From Bacteroidota bacterium (GTDB lineage: Bacteria > Bacteroidota > Bacteroidia > Cytophagales > Cyclobacteriaceae): a DNA stretch of 64,000 nucleotides. A model generated the notes under the pieces. It was not told the DNA's origin and ran no database searches. It saw only the letters and a list, made by a program, of their open reading frames with translations. The position numbers were made by a program, and so were the translations under genes. Shown one piece after another: positions 17,526-26,761 of this stretch (positions are counted from its first letter, which is position 1; the number at the start of each line of letters is the position of its first letter). The DNA lies in assembly GCA_016191555.1 (NCBI GenBank), contig JACPVX010000013.1:28281-92280 (forward strand), in the 5' to 3' direction.

Positions 17526-18203
17526 ATGCCCGAAAAAAGCAGTGTTTTTGATATGATTGGCCCCGTAATGATCGGCCCATCCAGTTCGCATACTGCGGGG
17601 GTTGTTCGCATCGCAAAGGCTGCTATCAAGGTTTTGGGAGGCATTCCCGAAGAGGCTGAAATCATATTTTATAATTCCTTTGCCCGAACCTATGAAGGTC
17701 ACGGCAGCGACCGAGCCATCTTAGCCGGATTGATGGATTTTTCAACGGATGACAAAAGAATCAAAGACGCCATTGAAATTGCCGAAAAATCTGGGTTAAA
17801 GTACCATTTCAAATCTGTTGGTAACGCATCAACGCTTCACCCAAACTCCATTCGGCTAACATTAAGAAAAGGAGTGCGTACAATAGAAGTACTTGGCGAG
17901 AGCAGAGGAGGAGGGATGATTAACATTGCAGAGATCAATGGTTTCAAAGCCGACTTTACTGCTAATCTCCATACCATAATAATTTTCGCGGATGACATAA
18001 AAGGCAGCATTGCGTTTATTGCCGATGTGATTGCCCATGACGACTGCAATATTGCTACCATGTCCGTATCACGTAAGGGAAAGAATGATTTGGCTTGTCA
18101 GGTAATTGAAATGGATTCGGGTATCAAGCCTGTAACATTTCAGTATCTCATGAGTCTAAGTTGGATAAAAGAAGTTATTTATATACCAGATATCAATCGT
18201 TAA
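17526..18203 (+). CDS. sdaAB: L-serine ammonia-lyase, iron-sulfur-dependent, beta subunit
   Basis: The two-subunit L-serine dehydratase turns serine into pyruvate and ammonia with an oxygen-sensitive [4Fe-4S] cluster. This 225-residue beta subunit shows the family opening MIGPVMIGPSSSHTAG and FARTYEGHGSDRAI. From about residue 145 an ACT domain follows (LHTIIIFADDIKGSIAFIAD, ending in LACQVIEMD), which usually senses serine. The alpha subunit that binds the cluster is not nearby. A tolC-like gene starts three bases after its stop, yet the two roles seem unrelated. A structured leader precedes it. Confidence 0.93.
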   Translation: MPEKSSVFDMIGPVMIGPSSSHTAGVVRIAKAAIKVLGGIPEEAEIIFYNSFARTYEGHGSDRAILAGLMDFSTDDKRIKDAIEIAEKSGLKYHFKSVGNASTLHPNSIRLTLRKGVRTIEVLGESRGGGMINIAEINGFKADFTANLHTIIIFADDIKGSIAFIADVIAHDDCNIATMSVSRKGKNDLACQVIEMDSGIKPVTFQYLMSLSWIKEVIYIPDINR

Positions 18204-18205
18204 AT

Positions 18206-19654
18206 ATGAAGAAAGGAATACTTTCAATTGCATTATTCTCTTTAGTTGTAACCGCTTCAATAGCTCAGGACAAAAAAGTCTATACGCTAAAAGAGTGTGT
18301 AGAAATTGCGCTCAAAAATAACTTGACAGTAAAGAGAAGTGAGATGGGATTAAAGGGCGCGGATATTAATTTAGACCAAGCTAAATATACCATGCTACCC
18401 AGTCTTAACTTGTCTGGTTCTGCTGGCTCGAACTATGGACGGTCCATTGACCCTACGACTAACGCATTCATTGATCAAAAGATTGACAATGCCAATGTTA
18501 ATGCGAATGCCAGTTTGTTATTGTTCAATGCATTCCGTGTGATGAATACCATTCGCCAAAATGTGAACGACAAGGCTGCTGCGGAGAGCGACCTAACAAA
18601 GGCTAAGAATGATGTAATCTTGAGCGTAGTAACTCTTTACACTTCTGTTATATTCAATCAAGAGTTATTTCAAAACGCACAATTTCAATTGCGCACAACC
18701 CAGCAACAATTGGAACGCACTAAGAAACTAGAACAAGCAGGTTCTGTTCCACTGGGTAATGTTTTGGACTTAGAAGCTCAAAATGCGACCAATGAGTTAA
18801 ACTTAGTGCAGCGCGAGAATACGTATAATCTATCGCTCTTACAGCTAAAGCAAGCGATGCAGCTACCTGCTTCTACACCTTTAGATATTGAAGTTCCTGA
18901 ATTGGGCGTTGAAGACGTTACTTTGAATCAATCAACCGAACAGATTTTCGATATCGCTAAGCAAAACATGCCCGAAATAAGAGCCGCTGTTTATCGAACA
19001 GAGAGTGCCAACTTTGCATTAAGAGCATCCCGTGCTAGTCTTTACCCTCGATTAAGTTTGAATGCTTCTGCCTTCACTAACTATTCAAGTGCTGCAAAAG
19101 TTTCTACCGGTATTTCAGTTATTGATCCAAATCCGGTAATAGGTTATTTGGGCACAGACCCGAATACACTTGATCCTTTGTTGCAAGTAAAATCGTTGCA
19201 ACCCCAATTGAAGTCCAATTCAAAAGAAAAGCCATTTAGCGATCAATTCTCTGATAATATCTCCAAAAGCCTTTCATTAGGTCTTACGATTCCGCTATTC
19301 AATGGCTATACAACACGAGCGAGTGTGCAGCGTAGCAAGGTGCAACGAGATCAAGCTTCGATCAATTTAACCGATGCAGAAAACAAATTGCGTCAGGCTA
19401 TCGAAACTGCACACAACGATGCAACTGCTGCTGCGAAAACATACGCATCATCCGCAAAGGCGGTTAAGGCAAGAGAGGAAGCGTTTCGTATGACGAAACA
19501 AAGATATGATGCAGGTGCTACTAATTATGTCGATTACCAAGTGTCGGAAAACAATTTGTTTCAGGCTAAATCTGATCAGGTACGCGCAAAATATGACTTA
19601 ATATTTAAAAAGAAAGTTCTCGATTTTTACCAAGGCAAACCAATAGACTATTAA
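18206..19654 (+). CDS. TolC-family outer-membrane efflux protein
   Basis: An outer-membrane channel of the TolC family, 482 residues from the ATG at 18206, where a signal peptide (cleaved after SIAQ) begins. The two outer-membrane-efflux repeats are visible: YTLKECVEIALKNNLTVKRSE starts the first, and RAAVYRTESANFALRASRASLYPRL lies in the second. Long alpha-helical stretches form the periplasmic barrel. It is followed after 12 bases by the HlyD-type adaptor, with which it must work. No inner-membrane pump is encoded next to them. Confidence 0.93.
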   Translation: MKKGILSIALFSLVVTASIAQDKKVYTLKECVEIALKNNLTVKRSEMGLKGADINLDQAKYTMLPSLNLSGSAGSNYGRSIDPTTNAFIDQKIDNANVNANASLLLFNAFRVMNTIRQNVNDKAAAESDLTKAKNDVILSVVTLYTSVIFNQELFQNAQFQLRTTQQQLERTKKLEQAGSVPLGNVLDLEAQNATNELNLVQRENTYNLSLLQLKQAMQLPASTPLDIEVPELGVEDVTLNQSTEQIFDIAKQNMPEIRAAVYRTESANFALRASRASLYPRLSLNASAFTNYSSAAKVSTGISVIDPNPVIGYLGTDPNTLDPLLQVKSLQPQLKSNSKEKPFSDQFSDNISKSLSLGLTIPLFNGYTTRASVQRSKVQRDQASINLTDAENKLRQAIETAHNDATAAAKTYASSAKAVKAREEAFRMTKQRYDAGATNYVDYQVSENNLFQAKSDQVRAKYDLIFKKKVLDFYQGKPIDY

Positions 19655-19666
19655 TACTTTTTACGA

Positions 19667-21055
19667 ATGGCAAAGCAAAAGAAAAAGTCCAACTCACTTC
19701 TTTACTGGGGTATTGGCATCGTTATCTTCCTCATTTTATTTGTAATTGTTGGGAAATCACAAGGCTGGATCGGAAAGTCTCGCGACTTAGAAGTTGAGCT
19801 TGCGAAGTCCAAGAAAGCTTCGATCACGGAGAAAGTGAGTGCTTCGGGAACTGTACAACCTGTGATTGAAGTGAAACTCGCCCCTGAAGTTTCAGGAGAA
19901 ATTATTTCATTGAATGTGGAAGACGGAGACTCAGTACGGGCGGGAGAGGTGTTGGTGAAAATCAGACCCGATGTTTGGATGAGTCAGTTGGAGCGTTCTG
20001 AAGCTTCTCTGAGTCAACAAAGGGCAAATCTGGAATCTTCGCGCGCGGCTTTGTCCAGAGCAGAAGCGACCTATTTACGCGCAGAACAAGACTACAAACG
20101 CCAGGAGAAATTATGGAATGAAAAAGTAATCTCAGAAGCGGATTGGCAATTGGCCCAACAGAATTATAAAGTGGCACAAAATGATTTGAAGTCGGCTACG
20201 CAGACTTTGGAAGCATCACGCTTCATCGTGAATAGCACCGATGCCAGCGTTCGTGAATCTCGTGCCAATGTGGCTAAGACTTCGGTGGTGGCTCCAATGA
20301 AGGGTATTGTTTCGAAATTATTTGTAAAGAAAGGTGAGCGGGTAGTTGGAGCAGCTACCATGACTGGAACGGAAATGATGCGCATTGCTGATTTGAACAA
20401 AATGGAGGTAAGGGTTAATGTGAATGAGAATGATATCGTACGTGTTCATCTGAATGACTCTGTGTTGATCGATGTAGATTCGTACGCAAATGTGGATAAG
20501 CAATTCAAAGGAATCGTTACCAGCATTGCGAATACAGCGAAGGATAAAACTTCTGCAGATGCGATCACAGAGTTTGAAGTTCGTATCCTAATTCTTCGTT
20601 CTTCATACGAGGACTTAATCAAGCAAGGAAACAAATTTCCATTCCGACCTGGAATGACAGCCAGTGTAGATATCATTACAACGATGAAAGATAACGTGCT
20701 TTCTGTGCCATTGACAGCAGTAACAACCAGAAACCCGGAGAAAGATAAGAAAGCAGCAAAAGATGGACCTCCGGCTAATGATGGTGACGAAGAAAGAAAA
20801 GTAACTGACAACAAGGCCAAGGTTGAAAAGAAGGAAGCTAAGGTAGTTGTTTTTGTAAATGAAAAGGGAATTGCGAAAATGACAGAAGTTAAAACGGGAA
20901 TCAGCGACTACGATAACATTGAAATCATTTCAGGTTTGCCAGAAAATGCTGAAGTAGTTACTGGGCCATTCCTGCTTGTTTCCAAACGATTGAAGGATGG
21001 AGACAAAATCACCCAAGCCAAGAAAGATGATAAAAAAGATAAAGACAAGAAATAG
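19667..21055 (+). CDS. HlyD-family periplasmic adaptor subunit
   Basis: The 462-residue adaptor links an inner-membrane transporter to TolC. It has one membrane anchor (about residues 10-30), a split lipoyl half (LAPEVSGEIISLNVEDGDSV) and its second half (VVAPMKGIVSKLFVKKGE), a coiled-coil hairpin of about 100 residues and a barrel domain. A lysine-rich insertion (about residues 355-390, KDKKAAKDG and following) and a highly charged C-terminal tail (KKDDKKDKDKK) are extra. This type usually serves MacB-like ABC transporters, but the next gene is ppa. Confidence 0.92.
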   Translation: MAKQKKKSNSLLYWGIGIVIFLILFVIVGKSQGWIGKSRDLEVELAKSKKASITEKVSASGTVQPVIEVKLAPEVSGEIISLNVEDGDSVRAGEVLVKIRPDVWMSQLERSEASLSQQRANLESSRAALSRAEATYLRAEQDYKRQEKLWNEKVISEADWQLAQQNYKVAQNDLKSATQTLEASRFIVNSTDASVRESRANVAKTSVVAPMKGIVSKLFVKKGERVVGAATMTGTEMMRIADLNKMEVRVNVNENDIVRVHLNDSVLIDVDSYANVDKQFKGIVTSIANTAKDKTSADAITEFEVRILILRSSYEDLIKQGNKFPFRPGMTASVDIITTMKDNVLSVPLTAVTTRNPEKDKKAAKDGPPANDGDEERKVTDNKAKVEKKEAKVVVFVNEKGIAKMTEVKTGISDYDNIEIISGLPENAEVVTGPFLLVSKRLKDGDKITQAKKDDKKDKDKK

Positions 21056-21074
21056 ACTTTAGAGAGTAAATGAA

Positions 21075-21110
21075 CCCCTTGCCGATCAAACGGCAAGGGG
21101 TTTTCTTTTT
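21075..21110 (+). terminator. Intrinsic terminator
   Basis: CCCCTTGCCG pairs with CGGCAAGGGG around ATCAAA, followed by a T-rich run. It separates the efflux genes from ppa. Confidence 0.92.
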
Positions 21111-21159
21111 TATGGAGATGCTAATTATTCCTACCTTCACACTCTAATTTCCATTGATT

Positions 21160-21696
21160 ATGATAAAGCACCCCTGGCACGAAGCACCTGTAGGCAACAA
21201 CGCTCCCGAATTTGTAAATGGCATCGTTGAAATATCCACTGGCATGCGTACGAAGTACGAAGTTGATAAGGAGACTGGTTTGCTGAAGCTTGATCGAATA
21301 CTTTATTCGGCGGTTTATTATCCGGCTAACTACGGTTTTATTCCACAGACGATGGGTGAGGATAAAGATCCATTGGACATCATGATTTTATGCCGTGAAC
21401 CTATTCAACCGCTTTGCTTAGTGCCAGCACGCGTCATTGGAGTCATGCGAATGGTAGATCAAGGACTTGCCGATGATAAGATTTTGGCTGTCGCTGAAAA
21501 TGATGCAAACACCAAGCACTTGAAAGACATCAGTGAATTGGCTGCGCATTTTAAATTGGAATTGAAGGAATTTTTTGAGACCTATAAAAAGCTTGAAAAC
21601 AAGATTGTTACTGTTCCTGATTTTCAAGGCAAAGAGACCGCCCTGCAAATCATTACGAGTGCTATTAAATATTACCAAACGGAGTTTAAGAAATAG
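21160..21696 (+). CDS. ppa: Inorganic pyrophosphatase (family I)
   Basis: A soluble family I pyrophosphatase, which drives biosynthesis by hydrolysing PPi with Mg2+. The metal-binding signature is seen as DKDPLDIMIL, together with YPANYGFIPQTMGED and the earlier NGIVEISTGMRTKYEVDKETG. The ATG at 21160 is used; the frame extends to a TTG six bases earlier. At 178 residues it is full length. The next gene overlaps its stop by one base. Confidence 0.95.
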   Translation: MIKHPWHEAPVGNNAPEFVNGIVEISTGMRTKYEVDKETGLLKLDRILYSAVYYPANYGFIPQTMGEDKDPLDIMILCREPIQPLCLVPARVIGVMRMVDQGLADDKILAVAENDANTKHLKDISELAAHFKLELKEFFETYKKLENKIVTVPDFQGKETALQIITSAIKYYQTEFKK

Positions 21697-22676
21697 TGGA
21701 TCGCCCGAGGTCTTTTCTGATTATTCAAACGGCCTTTATTGGAGATGTAATTCTGGCCACTGCTTTGATTGAGAAATTACATTCTTATTATCCGGATGTA
21801 ATTATTGATTTCTTAGTACGCAAAGGAAACGAAGGTCTTCTTGCAAGTCATCCGCACTTGCGTGAGGTGATTGTTTTTGATAAGAAAAGAAAATACAGAA
21901 ACCTGCTACTGATCATTCAGAAAATTCGGAGAAACCGATATGATGTGCTGATTAATGTGCAGCGCTATTCCACCACCGGACTGATCGCTGCTTTTTCCAA
22001 AGCAAAACACCGAATTGGATTTGATAAAAACCCGCTTTCATTTTTCAACACAACAACGATAAAGCATCAAGCAAATCATATTCACGAAGTAGAACGCAAT
22101 CAAAAATTGATTGAAGCATTTACGGATAAACAAGCCGCTAAACCAAAATTGTATCCAACTCAAAGTGATTGGAAGTTTGTTCAAACTTATCAGCAGGGTA
22201 CGTATTATTGCATGGCTCCTACATCGGTGTGGTTCACAAAACAATGGCCGGTTGAAAAATGGATTGAGTTGATCCAGAAAGTGCAGAAGCAAGTTGATTT
22301 TATTTATCTGCTAGGTGCACCTTCCGATCATCATGTGTGCGAATCCATTCGCTTGGTAACAGGTTCCAGCAAGGTGGTTAATTTGGCAGGTAAGCTATCA
22401 TTCCTTCAATCAACTGCTTTGATTAGCGGAGCGAAGATGAATTATGTCAATGATTCGGCCCCTATGCATCTGGCATCTTCTACCAACGCGGCTGTAACGG
22501 CTATTTATTGTTCCACCGTTCCATCTTTTGGATTCGGACCTCTATCCGATCAGTCTGTAATTATCGAAACGAAAGAAAAACTGACATGTCGTCCTTGCGG
22601 ATCACATGGATTCAAAGAATGCCCACAAGGTCATTTTAAATGCGCGTACTCCATTTCGATGGATCAATTCGCTTAA
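21696..22676 (+). CDS. Glycosyltransferase family 9 (heptosyltransferase-like)
   Basis: A 326-residue GT-B enzyme of family 9, the family of ADP-heptose:LPS heptosyltransferases. RSFLIIQTAFIGDVILATALIEKL is the N-terminal acceptor-side fold, with the sugar-nucleotide half showing APTSVWFTKQWPVEKW, LLGAPSDHHVCE and NYVNDSAPMHLASS. It starts with GTG overlapping the last base of ppa. It likely adds a heptose to the lipopolysaccharide core at the inner-membrane face. Which heptosyl step it performs is not decided by the sequence. Confidence 0.88.
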   Translation: MDRPRSFLIIQTAFIGDVILATALIEKLHSYYPDVIIDFLVRKGNEGLLASHPHLREVIVFDKKRKYRNLLLIIQKIRRNRYDVLINVQRYSTTGLIAAFSKAKHRIGFDKNPLSFFNTTTIKHQANHIHEVERNQKLIEAFTDKQAAKPKLYPTQSDWKFVQTYQQGTYYCMAPTSVWFTKQWPVEKWIELIQKVQKQVDFIYLLGAPSDHHVCESIRLVTGSSKVVNLAGKLSFLQSTALISGAKMNYVNDSAPMHLASSTNAAVTAIYCSTVPSFGFGPLSDQSVIIETKEKLTCRPCGSHGFKECPQGHFKCAYSISMDQFA

Positions 22677-22680
22677 GCGC

Positions 22681-23247
22681 TTAGAATAAGTGAAGTTGCT
22701 GGTACACTTTGTGAATTGGTAAGCCCATCACGGTAAAGTAAGATCCATTTATTTTTTCAACACCGATCATTCCCAACCAATCTTGTGCACCATAAGCTCC
22801 TGCCTTATCAAATGGTTTGTAATGATCAACATAATATTCAATTTCCGGAAGCGTAAGAGAGGCAAAAGTAACTTCGGTACGGTCGTCAAAAACGATTTGC
22901 TTTTCTTTGCTCAACAGACAAACTGCGGTAATCACCACATGAGTTTGTCCACTTAACATTTGTAACATGCTAATTGCCTCCGCACGATCGATCGGCTTGT
23001 TTAAAATCTTCTTGCCTAAAATCACCACAGTGTCGGAAGCAATGACAATTTCGTTTTGAAGTTCAGGTAACAAAGCTTTGGCTTTCTTTTCAGCCAGATA
23101 ACTAGGCACTTGTTCCACTGGCATTTCCGATGAAAAAGATTCGTCAATATTCGGTGCGTTTACACGAAATGTAAATCCCGCTTCCTGTAACAAATATTGT
23201 CTTCGCGGTGAGCTAGAAGCGAGAATAAGCGGGTGTTTGAAATTCAT
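22681..23247 (-). CDS. maf: Maf family nucleotide pyrophosphatase
   Basis: A 188-residue house-cleaning nucleotide pyrophosphatase of the Maf family (dTTP/UTP type by its motifs). ILASSSPRRQYLLQEAGF is the N-terminal signature; IASDTVVILGKKILNKP and the GAYGAQDWLGM region complete the active site. The ATG at 23247 begins the conserved start and overlaps the end of the DUF1015 gene by 35 bases; an earlier ATG (23277) would add residues not seen in the family. Its stop is only four bases from the convergent glycosyltransferase gene. Confidence 0.93.
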   Translation of the reverse strand: MNFKHPLILASSSPRRQYLLQEAGFTFRVNAPNIDESFSSEMPVEQVPSYLAEKKAKALLPELQNEIVIASDTVVILGKKILNKPIDRAEAISMLQMLSGQTHVVITAVCLLSKEKQIVFDDRTEVTFASLTLPEIEYYVDHYKPFDKAGAYGAQDWLGMIGVEKINGSYFTVMGLPIHKVYQQLHLF

Positions 23248-24514
23248 CTTGTTTGATAGAGCTAAATAAAAATCCACTAATGACTTTTGGATAGAAGTAG
23301 GTTGACTTTTGCGGCATCGTGTAGCCGCTGGCGCAAACCTGCTTTACTTCTTCAATGCTTACCTCCTGAGTGATAATCGCCATCTGCGCCTGATCATGCA
23401 TTACCAAATTGAGGCAGGTGGAAAAATTCCGTTCGAAAGAAATGTTCTCCGAACCACGCTGGTCTTTTCCGGCAATTCCTAAAATGCGTTCGATGATAAA
23501 ATAGTGCAACACTGTCAAATCTAAATTTTTGATTTCTTGCGGAAAGTTCCAGATCATTTTGTGAATGGCTTCCGGCTTCAAACGGACTTTTAGCGCCTGA
23601 TTTTTCAACACAATGCCAAATGCCCATTTCTTACCCATGATAATTTCATTCAGGCTGTCGGCATTGTCAACAAATTTAATATCGAAGTCGTTAGCTAGTT
23701 TTTGAACGCTCTCATCATCATTGAAATTAGGAATACCATGAATGATCCGATGAGTCGGCAAAATTCGCAAATCATCTGCCTCCGTATTCGTCAAATACAT
23801 CAGGTGATAATGAAACCCTTCTTTTCCCGTAAGGCCAGAAGTGCTTTTTTCTAACCGATGTTTTAATGCCAATGAACTTTCGTATCGATGGTGACCATCC
23901 GCCAGAATAATTTTCATGGGTTCGATCACATCAATAAAACGTTGAATCACTTTCGCATCTTGAATAACAGCGAGTACATCGCGAACACCCTGATAATCTT
24001 CTGTTTCATACAATGGCACTTGCATGGCTTCGTCCATGTATTTTTCCAATTCAAAAGTAGGATCGGTAAAGAGTCCATGCGTAGGACTTGCATGCAATTC
24101 GGTTTGCTCCAACAATTCAATCCGGTCGTTCACCGCTTTGGGAATCGTGTTCTCATGTCGAAGGATTACATTTTCTTTCCAATCGTAAGCTCGTATGTGA
24201 CAAACAAAACCTTTGCGGCAATATTCTTTGGGCGATCCGGCTAACTTAAAATATTGGTAGTACACATAGATGCCCGGTATGGCATCTTGCCGAATGACTC
24301 CTTTGCTTTTCCACTCATTCAATAATTGTTTCGCTTGCGCGGATGGATTGGATCCTTTTGGTACAGAGAGGTGAATAGAATTATACGGATTTTCATACAG
24401 CTTCTGTCGCTGTTTGTCCGACACGACATCAAACAAAGGAGCCGTGAGCTCTTCAATCTTCGTTGCCAGACTCGAGTTGTATCGCCAAGCGCGAATGGGT
24501 TTTATTTCCGCCAT
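23213..24514 (-). CDS. DUF1015 family protein
   Basis: A 433-residue cytoplasmic protein that matches DUF1015 throughout: it opens with IKPIRAWRYN, contains the family motif ILADGHHRYESSLA, and LTNTEADDLRILPTHRII further on. The family is widespread and is often found near serine-biosynthesis genes, but its activity is unestablished. Here it lies three bases downstream of the biotin carboxylase and overlaps maf, so it is part of that operon. Confidence 0.92.
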   Translation of the reverse strand: MAEIKPIRAWRYNSSLATKIEELTAPLFDVVSDKQRQKLYENPYNSIHLSVPKGSNPSAQAKQLLNEWKSKGVIRQDAIPGIYVYYQYFKLAGSPKEYCRKGFVCHIRAYDWKENVILRHENTIPKAVNDRIELLEQTELHASPTHGLFTDPTFELEKYMDEAMQVPLYETEDYQGVRDVLAVIQDAKVIQRFIDVIEPMKIILADGHHRYESSLALKHRLEKSTSGLTGKEGFHYHLMYLTNTEADDLRILPTHRIIHGIPNFNDDESVQKLANDFDIKFVDNADSLNEIIMGKKWAFGIVLKNQALKVRLKPEAIHKMIWNFPQEIKNLDLTVLHYFIIERILGIAGKDQRGSENISFERNFSTCLNLVMHDQAQMAIITQEVSIEEVKQVCASGYTMPQKSTYFYPKVISGFLFSSIKQDEFQTPAYSRF

Positions 24515-24517
24515 AAG

Positions 24518-26017
24518 TTACACGCGGTTTTTCTTCCACTTACTGCTAGGGCGAGCTACAACCTGTGAAGTCGCAGAAGAACTGGCGGGAGCTGAAACAG
24601 TGACAGCTAAAGCGGCCACTACTTTTTCTAAATCTTCATCCGCTTGCTGCTGCAGATATTCAGGCTTAAAATAGTTTTCAATAAATCGGGTATTGAAATT
24701 TCCGGATCGGAATGCTTCATGTTTCATCACAAATGCTCCGAAGCCTAGCGTAGTGGCTACACCAGTTATTTCGTAGTCTGAAATCGCACGAACCATTTTA
24801 TCCATGGCCAGTTCGCGCGTCTCGGCATACACAATCAGTTTTGCAAGCAGCGGATCATATTGCACTGGAATGGTCATGCCTTCTTCAAAGCCATCGTCTA
24901 CCCGCACACCGTGGCCTTGTGGCCTGCGATAGGTTTGTAATTTTCCAATGTCTGGTAAAAAATTATTTGTTGGATCTTCTGCACACACACGCACTTCAAT
25001 GGCATGCCCGTGTATCGCCAATTGATTTTGCGTAAAAGGTAATTTCTCGCCTTCTGCAATTTTGATTTGCAGTTTAACTAAATCTAAACCGGTGATCATT
25101 TCCGTTACCGGATGTTCTACTTGCAAGCGAGTATTCATTTCTAGGAAATAGAAACTCATGTCTTCATCTAAAATGAATTCAATCGTTCCGGCATTGTAAT
25201 ACTTGGCAGCCTTCGCTGCATTCACAGCAGCTTCGCCCATTTTTTTTCGAAGCTCCGGAGTCAGCACCGGAGAAGGAGCTTCTTCTACTACTTTCTGATG
25301 TCTGCGTTGAATGGAACACTCGCGGTCAAATAAGTGCACTACATTTCCGTGTTGGTCGCCAAACACTTGAAACTCGATGTGACGAGGTTTCGCAATGTAT
25401 TTTTCAATGAACACGGCTCCATCTCCGAAGGAAGCAGTGGCTTCGCTAATGGCGCGTTCCATTTGATTTTGAAATTCGGCTTCGTTTTCTACCACCCGCA
25501 TTCCTTTTCCACCGCCACCGGCACTTGCCTTTATGAGGATAGGGTAGCCAATTTTTTTAGCGATTCCTTTAGCTTCATCTACGTTAGTGATGGGTGTGCT
25601 TGTTCCCGGCACGAGTGGCACATTGAATTTCGCTACCGCTTCTTTAGCAGCCAACTTGCTACCCATGGTGCGCATGGAATCGCCTGAAGGCCCGACAAAG
25701 ATCAACCCGTTTTCTTTTACCAGATCGGCAAAGTCTTCATTCTCTGAAAGAAATCCATACCCCGGATGAATGGCATTGGCTCCCGATTTCTTAGCGGCAT
25801 CGATGATCTTATCCATGCGTAGATACGATTCAGATGAAGGTGCCGGCCCGATACAGTGGGCTTCATCGGCAAACCGAACGTGCATAGCATTGCGATCAAT
25901 CTCGCTGTACACGGCCACGGTTTGAATGCCCATCTCTTTGGCGCTTCGCATAATGCGCAAAGCGATTTCGCCTCGATTGGCTACTAGTAGTTTATGGATT
26001 TTGATCGTTTCACTCAT
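24518..26017 (-). CDS. accC: Biotin carboxylase subunit of an acyl-CoA carboxylase
   Basis: The protein carboxylates biotin with ATP and bicarbonate. The N-terminal fold opens with KLLVANRGEIALRIMRSAKE; the ATP-grasp domain carries the glycine loop SAGGGGKGMRVV, and the catalytic NTRLQVEHPVTE stretch follows. It is 499 residues, about 45 longer than the usual AccC, owing to a Ser/Ala-rich tail that ends in SKWKKNRV and is not a biotinyl domain. No biotin carrier or carboxyltransferase is adjacent, so the acyl-CoA partner (acetyl, propionyl or other) is undecided. Confidence 0.88.
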   Translation of the reverse strand: MSETIKIHKLLVANRGEIALRIMRSAKEMGIQTVAVYSEIDRNAMHVRFADEAHCIGPAPSSESYLRMDKIIDAAKKSGANAIHPGYGFLSENEDFADLVKENGLIFVGPSGDSMRTMGSKLAAKEAVAKFNVPLVPGTSTPITNVDEAKGIAKKIGYPILIKASAGGGGKGMRVVENEAEFQNQMERAISEATASFGDGAVFIEKYIAKPRHIEFQVFGDQHGNVVHLFDRECSIQRRHQKVVEEAPSPVLTPELRKKMGEAAVNAAKAAKYYNAGTIEFILDEDMSFYFLEMNTRLQVEHPVTEMITGLDLVKLQIKIAEGEKLPFTQNQLAIHGHAIEVRVCAEDPTNNFLPDIGKLQTYRRPQGHGVRVDDGFEEGMTIPVQYDPLLAKLIVYAETRELAMDKMVRAISDYEITGVATTLGFGAFVMKHEAFRSGNFNTRFIENYFKPEYLQQQADEDLEKVVAALAVTVSAPASSSATSQVVARPSSKWKKNRV

Positions 26018-26033
26018 GGTGGTTTTGCGATAA

Positions 26034-26405
26034 TTATTCGATCGTATAATCAGTGGTGTAAATAAACTGACTTTTTCCTATTTCAATGTAAAAGCGATTG
26101 AACTCTTTTATCTTTTCAATTTCAGGCAAGTGCTTTTCAAATACTTCAATCAAATCGGAGGTGCTGCAATTTCCAAGCAATACTCGAATAAGTTTCTTGG
26201 GTGTATTGATTCCGAAGTGAAGATTCTTAAAATCCTCATCTTTTGTTATCACGATTAGATTCTGTTCGTCAGCGTGTTGGGCTATTTCAATATCTTTCGA
26301 TTTGGAGCCAGTTAAAATAAAATTTACGTGCGTAGCTTCATGCCCTTGCTTCAACAAAAAATTAATCAGTCGATAAGGGATATGAACATCACAAACAAAT
26401 TTCAT
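26034..26405 (-). CDS. DUF5615 PIN-like toxin
   Basis: A 123-residue PIN-like protein of the DUF5615 (Mut7-C-like) family. An early aspartate (VCDVHIP) and the later ITKDEDF acidic pair match the metal-binding positions of this fold; GHEATHV and DIEIAQHADEQNLIV are also typical. In many genomes this family is paired with DUF433 as a putative toxin-antitoxin module. Here it lies two bases downstream of the DUF433 gene and 16 bases before accC. A ribonuclease activity is inferred by fold only. Confidence 0.85.
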   Translation of the reverse strand: MKFVCDVHIPYRLINFLLKQGHEATHVNFILTGSKSKDIEIAQHADEQNLIVITKDEDFKNLHFGINTPKKLIRVLLGNCSTSDLIEVFEKHLPEIEKIKEFNRFYIEIGKSQFIYTTDYTIE

Positions 26406-26407
26406 TG

Positions 26408-26638
26408 TTAGGATGCGAGTTCGTAGATAGACTTGCCTGAACTGGTGAGTTTTGCGTATTGAAGAGCAGCAAGGATGTCTTCTTTTTCTAATTCAGGATG
26501 ATCCTCAATAATTTCTGTAAATGACATCCCTGAGCCAATCAAATCCAAGATAACACCTACTGGCCATCGCATGCCTCGAATACAAGGCTTGCCAAAGCAA
26601 ATGTCTGGATTAATGGTTATTCGATTGAGATAATTCAT
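26408..26638 (-). CDS. DUF433 antitoxin-like protein
   Basis: The 76-residue protein is a near textbook DUF433 member: NPDICFGKPCIRGMRWPVG, LIGSGMSFTEIIEDHPELE and EDILAALQYA. The domain has a helix-turn-helix-like fold and usually precedes a DUF5615 gene, as it does here, in the order expected for an antitoxin followed by its toxin. It would bind DNA upstream and neutralise the partner; this is family-based inference. Confidence 0.88.
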   Translation of the reverse strand: MNYLNRITINPDICFGKPCIRGMRWPVGVILDLIGSGMSFTEIIEDHPELEKEDILAALQYAKLTSSGKSIYELAS

Positions 26639-26725
26639 AGGTTTAAATCCTTCTTCAAAGTTAAAAATTATTTAGCCGAATTTGTACTTAATCCATCCGG
26701 CATGTGCCTTTCCCCACAATTTTTC

Positions 26726-26733
26726 TATTTTTG
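26726..26733 (+). promoter_or_regulatory. -7 element of the alpha-oxoamine synthase gene
   Basis: TATTTTTG is an exact TAnnTTTG match 29 bases upstream of the start codon at 26762. A poor TTTC lies roughly where a -33 element would be. Confidence 0.45.
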
Positions 26734-26761
26734 CGGAATTATTAACTGAATATTACTACCA

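Noticed and set aside
20446..20820. Hydrophobic 124-codon frame antisense to the HlyD adaptor
   Set aside because: It mirrors the codon pattern of the adaptor gene; no start region or family match.
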